64,000 nucleotides of DNA, taken from contig JBMNGP010000015.1 in assembly GCA_050949905.1 (NCBI GenBank), positions 62,001 to 126,000 of the forward strand, written 5' to 3'. Positions within the stretch are counted from its first letter, which is position 1, and each line of letters begins with the position of its first letter. The DNA is from DUML01 sp050949905 (GTDB lineage Bacteria > Bacillota > Desulfitobacteriia > Desulfitobacteriales > Syntrophobotulaceae). Under the pieces are notes generated by a model. The model saw nothing but the letters and a program-made list of their open reading frames with translations, had not been told where the DNA came from and did no database searches. This document shows positions 8,456 through 16,077 of the stretch, piece by piece. The position numbers and the translations under genes are program-made.

Positions 8456-9688
8456 ATGCAAAAGATCATGGAAGCAATCGATTGTGTTTTGGCATTTCTC
8501 CAAAAGATCCCTCTCAGTAATAGTAGCATTAGGCAGTATAAGATTTATCTGCGGAGTAGCATTGTTCCTTACTGCGAAGCAAACTGCATTGAGAGGTTTT
8601 CTGATGAAGAAATGCAGGCCTATGCAGAGGAACAGATGTCAAAGGCAAAGAACGGTGAGTTTAGCAAATCGACTATGATACACCGAAGGAAAGCGGCTGC
8701 ACTACTGGCAGACTGCATGCAAGGCAGAGAGCTTGTCTGGGTGCACAAGAGTTTCAAACAGAGAAAGTTGTGCGATTACTTTGAAGAGATTCTGGCTGAC
8801 TACAGCACCCACATCTCTAAATCCTTAGCACCCAGGACTATCAGGGGGCACATATGCATAATACGGCAGTTTCTTATTTTCATTGAGCAAAATAGCATGC
8901 AGAATTTCAACAAACTAACGTCCAAGAATGTGATGGATTTTATTGCGAACGCAGCTCCAAACCATAAAGCCAGCATATCAATGCTCACGGGTGCAACAAA
9001 AAAATTTCTTTCATACTTAGCTAATGCCGGACTTGCATCTATCAACGCTGAATGGAACCTTATCAAACCGGCACCCAGACATCGAAAATTGCTACCTTGC
9101 TTTTCTGACAAAGAGACGGATGCCGTTCTTGACAGTGTGGACAGAACGACTCCAATCGGGAAACGGGATTATGCTATTCTAATGATCGCGCTTTGGACAG
9201 GGCTTCGAGGCGTGGACATTTTAGATCTAAAGAGATCAGACATTGACTGGAATCGTAAGGTGATCAATGTAGTTCAAGGCAAAACCGTTGTGGGTATTCA
9301 AACGGAATTATCGCCGGGAGTAGGCAACGCTATAGCAGATTATATTCTGAACGGTCGCCCCGAAACGGATTCTCCATATATATTCGTACGTCATAGAAGA
9401 CCTCATGATAGATTAAGTGATTACACAGGCAAGGACATAATGATCAGATCTTTTTGCGAAGCAGGCATTCCTCATGAAGCTTGGGATGGTAAGTCATTCC
9501 ACGCATTAAGGAGAACTTTTGGGACAAGACTTGTTCGGGCAGGAGTTCCTATTCGATCAGTTGGTGAGATGCTTGGGCATGCAAATCCGAACTCCGCCAA
9601 ACGTTATGTTGCCTTAGACATAGAAGGTCTCCGCGTATGTTGTTTGGACATTTCCATGTTCAGAACCAAGAAAGTTGGTCTGTTATGA
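8456..9688 (+). CDS. ritA: RIT tyrosine recombinase A
   Basis: A 410-residue site-specific recombinase of the phage-integrase superfamily. After an N-terminal core-binding (SAM-like) region, the catalytic domain shows Arg in WTGLRGVDILDL (about residue 250), HALRRTFGT with the H-x-x-R box (about 348), GHANPNSAKRYV with the second His (about 372) and the nucleophilic Tyr nine residues later. ATG 8456 is chosen for its strong GGAGG; the longer frame from 8288 has no ribosome site and runs through the terminal repeat. Its stop overlaps the ritB start (ATGA), so the trio is translationally coupled. Confidence 0.85.
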   Translation: MQKIMEAIDCVLAFLQKIPLSNSSIRQYKIYLRSSIVPYCEANCIERFSDEEMQAYAEEQMSKAKNGEFSKSTMIHRRKAAALLADCMQGRELVWVHKSFKQRKLCDYFEEILADYSTHISKSLAPRTIRGHICIIRQFLIFIEQNSMQNFNKLTSKNVMDFIANAAPNHKASISMLTGATKKFLSYLANAGLASINAEWNLIKPAPRHRKLLPCFSDKETDAVLDSVDRTTPIGKRDYAILMIALWTGLRGVDILDLKRSDIDWNRKVINVVQGKTVVGIQTELSPGVGNAIADYILNGRPETDSPYIFVRHRRPHDRLSDYTGKDIMIRSFCEAGIPHEAWDGKSFHALRRTFGTRLVRAGVPIRSVGEMLGHANPNSAKRYVALDIEGLRVCCLDISMFRTKKVGLL

Positions 9689-10644
9689 CATATGAATTTA
9701 GAAGTGGGTTTGCCAGGCAGATCCAAGAAATGCTGGAACATAGAGCCGCAATGAGGCATTCCGTAAAAGATTACAATAGTATCCTTGCGAACTTTGATCG
9801 GTTTTGTATGAATCATTTCCCGAACGAAACCATTCTTACTAAAAAAATCGCGTTCGCTTGGTGTAACGATGCCAAAGGCAATGGCAAAGGTGGCTTTAAT
9901 AGAGCAAGTGCACTTCGAGGATTCGCTCGGTATATCTTCCTGACAGGCGAAGAAGCATATGTTATGCCACCGTCTTTCTTTCCTATGCCAAAGGCCAAAA
10001 AACCTATCATCATGAATCATGTTGAACTAACAAACTTTTTTGATGCGACGGATTGCTACTCTAGCAGCGGAAAAAACGTTCTCCATGAGTTTGCGGTGCC
10101 GGTCATTTTCCGTTTACAGTATGCCTGTGGAATGCGTCCACAAGAGGTGCGTTGTCTGCGGTGTGTAGATTTGAACTTCGCCGATAATACCATTTATATC
10201 GCCGATGGAAAGCACCATAAGGATCGCTGCCTGCCTGCTAACGCAGAAGTTATGGAGATGTGCAAGAGGTACAACCGAATAGCAGAAAAGCTGGTCCCCC
10301 ACAGAACATACTTCTTTCAAGCTCAATCGGGAAATGCCTACACAACCGATTGGCTCTGCAATGCTTTCCGAATGTGCTGGGAGATGAGCGGGAATGAAAA
10401 CAGCCGTGGTTCCTGTACTCCGTATGCTCTCCGACACAATTTCGCTACACAAATACTCATGCGCTGGATTGAAGAAGGAAGGGATCTGGACGCGATGATC
10501 CCATACCTCAGTACCTATATGGGGCACGAAAACTTTTCTTCCACGTACTACTACATTCATTTACTGCCAGAGCGGTTAGCACTTATGGACTTCACTCGTT
10601 CAGAAGGTATCATACCGGAGGTTTATGATTTTGAAGAAGACTAA
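9685..10644 (+). CDS. ritB: RIT tyrosine recombinase B
   Basis: A 319-residue tyrosine recombinase, the second of the trio, starting in a 4-base ATGA overlap with ritA. Visible catalytic elements are Arg in ACGMRPQEVRCL, the C-terminal box PYALRHNFATQI, the GHENFSSTYYYIH segment and its Tyr. In the first box, Tyr stands where most family members have His (H-x-L-R). This is notable because the other two recombinases keep the His. Twenty bases at its end overlap ritC. It probably acts in a complex with the other two; which one cuts is unknown. Confidence 0.82.
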   Translation: MTYEFRSGFARQIQEMLEHRAAMRHSVKDYNSILANFDRFCMNHFPNETILTKKIAFAWCNDAKGNGKGGFNRASALRGFARYIFLTGEEAYVMPPSFFPMPKAKKPIIMNHVELTNFFDATDCYSSSGKNVLHEFAVPVIFRLQYACGMRPQEVRCLRCVDLNFADNTIYIADGKHHKDRCLPANAEVMEMCKRYNRIAEKLVPHRTYFFQAQSGNAYTTDWLCNAFRMCWEMSGNENSRGSCTPYALRHNFATQILMRWIEEGRDLDAMIPYLSTYMGHENFSSTYYYIHLLPERLALMDFTRSEGIIPEVYDFEED

Positions 10645-11668
10645 AGATAATCTGTTCTCGCATCTGAGAGAGTATTTTACCATTTTCCTACCTAAACAGG
10701 CTCGGCGCAGCTCGCATACGATCCTAGCCACGCAGCAAGTGTGGAATATGTTGCTTCCCTTCGTCTGTAGCGCAACCGGAAAGCGTGTTGAGAACCTCAC
10801 CTTTGCAGATCTTTCCCAAGAGAGTGTGATAAATTTTCTGGATAAAATGCAGCAGACAAAAGGGTGGACTCCGTCTACACGAAATCACCGACTGGCACGC
10901 ATCCGCTCATTTTTTAGTTATGTAGCCAGCATTGAACCAACACTTGTTTTTTATCTGGAAGACCTGCGGGGTATCCCGATGCAAAAAGATGTGAACAAGT
11001 CCTTCGTTCTGGAATATATGTCCAAGGATGCAATAACCGCTTTTCTTCGCCAACCTGACCCATCCAAGAAAAACGGGATTCGCGATTTGTTCTTTTTGGT
11101 GTTAATGTATGACTCAGCTGCCCGTGACTGCGAAATGCTATCCATGCGTTTTTGTGATTTTGATCCGGTAGGAAAAGTTGTTTATTTGTTAGGGAAAGGG
11201 AACAAACCAAGAAGTATCCCGATTAGCGATGATACAATTCAGCATTTTCACAGATACGCAAAAAGCTTCCATCCCCAAAAAGACGGACTTGTTCCCATGT
11301 TCTATACAATTCGGCATGGCAATAAAGGGCAGATGTCTGATGACAATGTGGCCAGATTTGTCAGCCAATACGGAGATTCTGCAAAAGCAGAGTGCTCGGA
11401 AGTCCCTGATTGTGTTCACCCGCATTTAATCAGAAAAACGCGTGCCATGCTTCTGTATCAGGCAGGAATGCCACTAGAATTGCTAGCTCAGTTTCTTGGT
11501 CATAACGATCCGATGACCACATTGATTTATGCCCGCGCAGACAACGAGATGAAGCGCAAAGCCATTGAGAGTGCATCTGCTGTGACCGGCTCAGTTAGTC
11601 CCGAGGCTGAAGAAGCTACATGGGACGGCAACGAGGAAATGATCAAGCGTCTGCTTGGATTGGGCTAA
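10625..11668 (+). CDS. ritC: RIT tyrosine recombinase C
   Basis: A 347-residue tyrosine recombinase closing the trio. GGAGG lies four bases before ATG 10625, inside the end of ritB. The N-terminal core-binding domain contains RIRSFFSYVAS. The catalytic domain has Arg in DSAARDCEML, the H-x-x-R box HPHLIRKTRAML, GHNDPMTTLIYARA with the second His and the Tyr nucleophile. About 40 acidic residues trail after the catalytic Tyr. The gene ends some 50 bases before the right terminal repeat. Confidence 0.85.
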   Translation: MILKKTKDNLFSHLREYFTIFLPKQARRSSHTILATQQVWNMLLPFVCSATGKRVENLTFADLSQESVINFLDKMQQTKGWTPSTRNHRLARIRSFFSYVASIEPTLVFYLEDLRGIPMQKDVNKSFVLEYMSKDAITAFLRQPDPSKKNGIRDLFFLVLMYDSAARDCEMLSMRFCDFDPVGKVVYLLGKGNKPRSIPISDDTIQHFHRYAKSFHPQKDGLVPMFYTIRHGNKGQMSDDNVARFVSQYGDSAKAECSEVPDCVHPHLIRKTRAMLLYQAGMPLELLAQFLGHNDPMTTLIYARADNEMKRKAIESASAVTGSVSPEAEEATWDGNEEMIKRLLGLG

Positions 11669-11826
11669 AACAATATCCCGATATATCGCTGGGGGTGTAA
11701 TGACTTGTCTTGCGTTCCCAGCATTGTTTGAAAATAATCGGAATACATTAAAAAACGGAATATGCCTTAAAATTCCGATATCGTAATATTAGGGCAATGC
11801 TGGGGAGCAACCCGAGCGCCTAATAG

Positions 11827-11897
11827 GGTTCTGCCAAGGATAGCCCGGGGTGATTTATTTCGCCTCGGCTTCCTTTTTGCTATCCTTGAGGAGAACC
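11827..11897. other. Long interrupted stem-loop, possible structured RNA
   Basis: GGTTCT (11827-11832) and CAAGGATAGC (11835-11844) pair with GCTATCCTTG (11879-11888) and AGAACC (11892-11897). A weaker inner CCGGGG/CCTCGG pairing lies within. No T-run or open frame is present. It lies in the 300-base gap between the RIT element and the toxin gene, where I see nothing else. Confidence 0.45.
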
Positions 11898-12071
11898 AAA
11901 GCGATAAACCCATGTCTCCTAACTCAGGTATTTCAAGTACTAATAAAATTTGAGAAAACCGGATATGGATGCTGAAATATTTTGAGATATCCCATTCTAC
12001 TATGCAATTTTATTTCGAGAATCGTGTGCTAAATAAATTGAGAATTGACAGGATATGAAAAAGACCCTTTT

Positions 12072-12296
12072 TCAAAGGCCTTTCCAGAAGTCGCTTTCGT
12101 TTATTTGAAGTTGCTTTCGCAAAATTCTATCCCACAAATTCTTGGGGATCTCCTTACTAACAGAATGGCTTATTTTTGTGCGAAGGACGGTTCCGTCATT
12201 CAATACTTTTTCGTAATACCAATGGTCTGTATTACGAATCATCACCCAACCGTTTTTATCACAATAGCGTTTTAAATCTCCAAATTTCGGTGCCAT
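12072..12296 (-). CDS. HicA-like toxin
   Basis: A 74-residue basic protein with the small dsRNA-binding-like HicA pattern: KRYCDKNGWVMIRNTDHWYYEK (written here as KRYCDKNGWVMIRN then TDHWYYEK) followed by the strand VLRTKISHSVSKEIP. The His in the DHW segment sits where HicA has its catalytic His. It begins three bases after the stop of the upstream antitoxin-like gene, an order (antitoxin first) found in Phd- and RelB-type operons, less usual for HicAB. I infer an mRNA interferase toxin; this depends on pattern only. Confidence 0.6.
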   Translation of the reverse strand: MAPKFGDLKRYCDKNGWVMIRNTDHWYYEKVLNDGTVLRTKISHSVSKEIPKNLWDRILRKQLQINESDFWKGL

Positions 12297-12299
12297 ATA

Positions 12300-12725
12300 T
12301 TAAAGCCCTAACAGAGTTCTAATTTCTTCATCATTATCGCAGAGCAAAATTCTTAATATATAAGGAAAGTGTGGTTTACGGTTAGGGGCATGGAAGAATA
12401 GTTGGGATCGGTCCAAATAATCCTGAGCATATATCTTTAGTTCTTCAATCAAATCTTTAATCGCTAAATCTAATGTTGAGTTATTAGCATAGATATCAAG
12501 AGAATCAAGAGCAAGTGTAATAGAACCATCATCTTCTTGGATAACTTCAGGATTCAACTTATAATCTTCTAACACCATTTTGAGTAAATCAACTCTAAGC
12601 ATAGCAACTTGTTCAGTTTGCTTTCTCTTTACGATGGCAGGGTTAAAAGAGTTAAATACAGAATCATACAGAGTTGAAAATTGATTTCTAGCTTCAGTAA
12701 ACTGTAATTCAGATAACATGGTCAT
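12300..12725 (-). CDS. Antitoxin-like protein, Phd/HicB-like
   Basis: A 141-residue protein. The N-terminus (QFTEARNQFSTLYDSVFN) resembles the Phd/YefM antitoxin fold that binds DNA. The middle (GSITLALDSLDIYANN) looks like the HicB-type partial RNase H strand, and the C-terminal helices end with LLCDNDEEIRTLLGL. GGAGGTGAGG lies just upstream of the start at 12725. The promoter region 12740-12790 has a repeated TGTACA word that could be an operator. With the adjacent HicA-like toxin it forms a probable toxin-antitoxin pair. A family name cannot be given with certainty. Confidence 0.55.
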   Translation of the reverse strand: MTMLSELQFTEARNQFSTLYDSVFNSFNPAIVKRKQTEQVAMLRVDLLKMVLEDYKLNPEVIQEDDGSITLALDSLDIYANNSTLDLAIKDLIEELKIYAQDYLDRSQLFFHAPNRKPHFPYILRILLCDNDEEIRTLLGL

Positions 12726-12830
12726 TCCCCCTCACCTCCAATATATCATATGATGTACACTATGTATAGTATGAACAAAATGTACATTAAGTATGAATTT
12801 GGAGAGGGGACACTTCACTTAACAGTAAGC

Positions 12831-12930
12831 GATTTATGATGTTCAGCACAAAAGAAAACAGCCAAAGAACAGAATCTCTGGCGTTGTTGAAAAGTACATA
12901 ATAAACCGAAAAACCGGAACATCATGAATC
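12831..12930. repeat. Inverted repeat beside the IS91-like gene
   Basis: GATTTATGATGTTC (12831-12844) and GAACATCATGAATC (12917-12930) are complementary with one mismatch. It lies 200 bases beyond the 3' end of the IS91-like gene and may be part of that element's terminus. The remainder of 12726-13136 holds the antitoxin promoter and no gene that I can see. Confidence 0.4.
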
Positions 12931-13136
12931 GTGTGTTGTACTAAACCGTCTGCCGACGGAACACAAAAACTATGGAAATTCAATCTTTTTTAGTCCCTGC
13001 CGTTAAACAGAAAACAAAGCAAACCACCAACAAAAAGACAGCAATAATGCAAAATGGCCTAAATAGAACTCAAAAATAGACATACCTTCCCCCTCCCCAA
13101 AAACGGGCATTGCAAAAACTATTCAATTAATAAAAC

Positions 13137-14048
13137 TTAAGTGACGACAGAAGGAAAGGATTGCCACACAAAAGTAACCTTGGAACTACCGCAGTAAGGA
13201 CAATACCTTGATTTTGGCCGGGGTGAAAAATCCGGCATTTTACCTTTCGCCAACCGGCGGCAACGGAGCAGTTTGCTACCGATATTCCTGCTGCATAAAA
13301 TCCCATAATGCCGGATCTTAACGAAACCATCAGGCAAGATATGCTGAAGAAACCTGCGGGTAAACTCAGCGGACTGAAGCGTCATCAACTTAGGCTTACC
13401 CTTATCTTTATAATCCTTCCAGAAAAAACTGACCGACTTTCCATCAAAAGACTTAATTCTCGAATTACTAATAGCCACCCTATGCGTATATCTACCAAGA
13501 TAGCGAACCACATGCTCCGGAGACTTAAAGGGTTTCTTACAAAAAACAACCCATTTCTTTGCATAAAGGCTATCTACAAAAGAAGCAAAATTACCGGGTA
13601 TGGCAAGTAAGGTGGTCTCATGAAAAAACTTCAGCTCACCCCGGGTATAGGCCTTCTTCAAAAAATAAAGGAACTTACCCCTAAACTTATTGGAGACAAC
13701 CTTAACCGGAATAAAAAACTTTTTGCGGGATCGGACAAAGCGAAGACCATCGCTACTAAGCCCGTCCCCGGGGACAATGGCATGAACATGAGGATGAAAC
13801 GATAAATTCCGGCCCCAGGTATGCAAAACCGAAGTAAGGCCGATGGTTGCGCCCAGATATTTAGCGTCCCCCGCTAGCTCCATCAGTGTATGACTAGCCG
13901 CACGAAGCAAAAGGGAATAAAGATGTTTCTCCAAAAGCCTCAAGTGGGTCAGGTAATGCCGCATCGTTTGAGGAGAGAACCCGCGAAGTTCTATTTCCGA
14001 TTTCATTTGCAGAAAATGCTCAGATAGGGTATAACGGTTTTGAGTCAT
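13137..14048 (-). pseudogene. IS91-family transposase fused to an integrase N-terminus
   Basis: A 303-residue chimeric frame. Residues 1 to about 43 (MTQNRYTLSEHFLQMKSEIE, then GFSPQTMRHYLTHLRLLEKH) look like the SAM-like N-terminal domain of a tyrosine recombinase. From about residue 44 the sequence is a Y2 rolling-circle transposase. It has ASHTLMELAGDAKYLGATIG, the HUH motif in FHPHVHAIVPG, the twin tyrosines in VRYLGRYTHRVA, and a C-terminal zinc ribbon CPYCGSSK. The N-terminal zinc-binding domain of the family is missing. IS91 relatives often carry an integrase gene just upstream, so an internal deletion joining the two is the simplest origin. Catalytic residues remain, but activity is doubtful. 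Confidence 0.75.
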
Positions 14049-14110
14049 GATTTAATCATCCTTTCGAATTAAATAGGGATAGATTCAAAAAGATGATATC
14101 ATGACTCAAA
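14039..14110 (-). promoter_or_regulatory. Inverted repeat covering the start codon of the IS91-like gene
   Basis: TTTGAGTCATGAT (14039-14051) and ATCATGACTCAAA (14098-14110) are exact reverse complements. The ATG of the minus-strand gene (14046-14048) lies inside one arm. A transcript starting beyond 14110 would fold the start codon into a 13-bp stem. Confidence 0.55.
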
Positions 14111-14236
14111 TTACATAAGGGTATCCTGTATTTGATAAGCTACCGCGCAGCGGTTTAGTACAACATGTCAGTCCGGCAACTTAGTCAATATGAATGTTAT
14201 ATGACGCTGCGGGACTCCCTTGACGGAAGTATTAAC

Positions 14237-14731
14237 ATGAACGAAGTCGAATCATTCCCGCCGTGTATTGATACTAACTCTCGCGTCTTAATACTTGGCT
14301 CCATGCCTGGAGTTCAATCAATTGAGGCTCAACAGTATTACGCTAACCCAAGGAATCAGTTTTGGCTAATTGTATATTCGATCTTCTCGATGCCGTTGGA
14401 CGAAGACTATAATGAGCGTATCTCCTTTATACGGAAAAAGGGGATAGCCCTTTGGGATGTAATAAGGACATGCTACCGGGTCGGGAGTTTAGACTCAAAT
14501 ATCGAGAACGAAAAAGTCAATGATTTTAAATGGCTATATATGAATTATCCTAATCTTAAATTAGTTGCTTTTAATGGAACAAAGGCATTTGCAGTGTATA
14601 AAAAACGGGTAGGCTTTGACCTAAATCGCGTTGTTTATAAATTGTTACCTTCAACAAGTCCGGCTAACACCATGAAATTTGAAGAGAAGTTGAAGGAGTG
14701 GGAAGCAATTGTAGAATACTTGACAAGATGA
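14237..14731 (+). CDS. DNA-deoxyinosine (hypoxanthine) glycosylase, UDG superfamily
   Basis: A 164-residue base-excision enzyme of the uracil-DNA-glycosylase superfamily, closest by pattern to family-6 hypoxanthine-DNA glycosylases. The N-terminal active-site motif is LILGSMPGVQS; ANPRNQFW follows, and the C-terminal motif is LLPSTSPANT. It would remove deaminated adenine (hypoxanthine) from DNA. I chose ATG 14237, with GGAAG nine bases upstream. An upstream ATG at 14165 is in frame but has no ribosome site and its extra residues do not look like the family. It stands alone after the IS91-like gene and is followed by an unrelated gene. Confidence 0.8.
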   Translation: MNEVESFPPCIDTNSRVLILGSMPGVQSIEAQQYYANPRNQFWLIVYSIFSMPLDEDYNERISFIRKKGIALWDVIRTCYRVGSLDSNIENEKVNDFKWLYMNYPNLKLVAFNGTKAFAVYKKRVGFDLNRVVYKLLPSTSPANTMKFEEKLKEWEAIVEYLTR

Positions 14732-14857
14732 CTTAGCAAAATTAATTAGATAACCTTAGTGCGGTAGAATATACCGTGACTACGACAAGAGTGGAATGCA
14801 AAGTTGCGACGAATATCACAAATGCCTAATTTTTATTTTATTGAGGAAGGGAAATGC

Positions 14858-15331
14858 ATGAGAAGAAAAGACAAACAGATATCTGACATAGAAACTCTGC
14901 ATAGCGTTATAAATAAGGCAACCGTTTGCAGAATTGGCTTAGTTAAAGGGGATCGTCCTTATGTAATTCCGCTATGTTTCGGCTTTGATGGAAGAAACAT
15001 ATATTTTCATTCTGCTAGAAGTGGAGAAAAAGTAGAAATCCTGAAGGCGAATAAAAATATCTGCATAGAATTTGAGCAGGATATCAGCATAATTGAAAGT
15101 GAAAAACCGTGTAATTGGACTGCGCGCTACTTGACAGTTGTTGTTCATGGAACGGCTGAATTAGTGGATGAGCTCGAAGAGAAGAAATATGGCTTAGGCC
15201 AAATAGTTAAACATTATAGAGCAGGAGGAGATCAGTATCAATTCACGGATGAAGAGATTAAGCAAGTCTTGGTATATAAGGTAATCGTACAGGAGATTGT
15301 CGGAAAGATTTCAGGGATGAGTATTACTTGA
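14858..15331 (+). CDS. Pyridoxamine 5'-phosphate oxidase-like FMN-binding protein (NimA type)
   Basis: A 157-residue split-barrel flavin protein. VCRIGLVKGDRPYVIPLCFG is the characteristic first strand pair, followed by IYFHSARSGEKVEIL, which contacts FMN, and SVVVHGTAEL-like strands later (here LTVVVHGTAELV). Proteins of this type are annotated as NimA-like nitroimidazole reductases or general FMN binders; the substrate cannot be told from sequence. ATG 14858 has GGAAGGG eight bases upstream. Its 3' end overlaps the convergent membrane-protein gene by 21 bases. Confidence 0.78.
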   Translation: MRRKDKQISDIETLHSVINKATVCRIGLVKGDRPYVIPLCFGFDGRNIYFHSARSGEKVEILKANKNICIEFEQDISIIESEKPCNWTARYLTVVVHGTAELVDELEEKKYGLGQIVKHYRAGGDQYQFTDEEIKQVLVYKVIVQEIVGKISGMSIT

Positions 15332-15820
15332 AAACAAAGGGAGCTTTTTCTTATAATTTTTGGTATCCGGAAATAGTGCATCAGCTCCTAATTTTGATGT
15401 TAGCAACCCGCACGAGCTACCTAGGATTAAATGGTCGATAAAACTAAGAAGCGAAGCACTTCTTTTTCTTTTCTTTACATTAGTACCTAATCTTGAAGTA
15501 ATTCCAAAAAAGAATAGCCAAGCAGTAGCAGTAACGCCAGCGCCTTTTAATATTGCTTTATCACGGCCTGTAGCAGAAAGCAGGTATGATATTATTACTC
15601 CTGTTATACCTAAGTTTATTTGATTTGCAATATAACCTATCAGCTTACCTTCATTTGTATTTACTTTGACTCTTGGAAAGAATAAGCTGGATAATATTTC
15701 TCCATATTTTACATCAGTTAATCCTTTATGGTATTCAAAATTATTTAATAATCTACCAGGGATACCAGAGATAATGCCACACACAATTCCTAATAAAATT
15801 CTATCGTTTATTTTCTTCAT
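15311..15820 (-). CDS. Hypothetical membrane protein
   Basis: 169 residues that I do not recognise. The N-terminus has a glycine-rich hydrophobic segment (ILLGIVCGIISGIPGRLL). At least two further membrane spans follow (LGITGVIISYLLSA and GAGVTATAWLFFFGI), then a short helix and a hydrophilic C-terminus. GGGGGG precedes ATG 15820. Before the IS4 insertion it lay about 100 bases downstream of the DUF3231 gene on the same strand, so the two were probably co-transcribed. That suggests, without proof, a role in sporulation or the spore surface. Confidence 0.6.
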   Translation of the reverse strand: MKKINDRILLGIVCGIISGIPGRLLNNFEYHKGLTDVKYGEILSSLFFPRVKVNTNEGKLIGYIANQINLGITGVIISYLLSATGRDKAILKGAGVTATAWLFFFGITSRLGTNVKKRKRSASLLSFIDHLILGSSCGLLTSKLGADALFPDTKNYKKKLPLFSSNTHP

Positions 15821-16008
15821 TCTTATGCCCCCCAACAAGATATTAATTGTTAGTTTGTATTTTTTTGAAAATTTCTTGGAAATTTATATGATGGCATGAA
15901 TATCCTCCTATGAAGTTAATTTTTAATGGATTAACACAACTTTCCCACCACCAAAGTGAGCTTGATCCTTGGAAAATTCATATAGTAAACGCACATTAAA
16001 ACAACAGA

Positions 16009-16074
16009 AAACCTCCGCAGGGTGGTATAATTAAAGTTGACAAAAACCCAATAATACCAGCCGTTTGGAGGTTT
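16009..16074 (+). promoter_or_regulatory. Extended hairpin covering the IS4 transposase Shine-Dalgarno
   Basis: AAACCTCC (16009-16016) pairs with GGAGGTTT (16067-16074). GGGTGGTAT (16020-16028) pairs with ATACCAGCC (16054-16062) with one mismatch. GGAGG is the Shine-Dalgarno for ATG 16078. The loop contains TTGACA (16037-16042). Confidence 0.6.
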
Positions 16075-16077
16075 CCT

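Larger units (their letters stand above)
8270..11766 (+). mobile_element. RIT (Recombinase-In-Trio) element
   Basis: Three overlapping tyrosine recombinase genes in a row are bounded by long inverted repeats. The left end (8270-8318) and the right end (11719-11766, reverse strand) both read GGCATATTCCGTTTTTTAAT and continue TGTATTCCGATTA..., with one T indel and one or two mismatches across about 48 bases. No passenger genes are present. I see no clear target duplication. Three recombinases of about 410, 319 and 347 residues within paired terminal repeats is the definition of RIT elements. Confidence 0.9.

Noticed and set aside
12045..12275. Plus-strand frame opposite the HicA-like toxin
   Set aside because: Antisense shadow without ribosome site.
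13308..13805. Two plus-strand frames opposite the IS91-like gene
   Set aside because: The opposite strand carries the HUH and twin-Tyr motifs; these are shadows.
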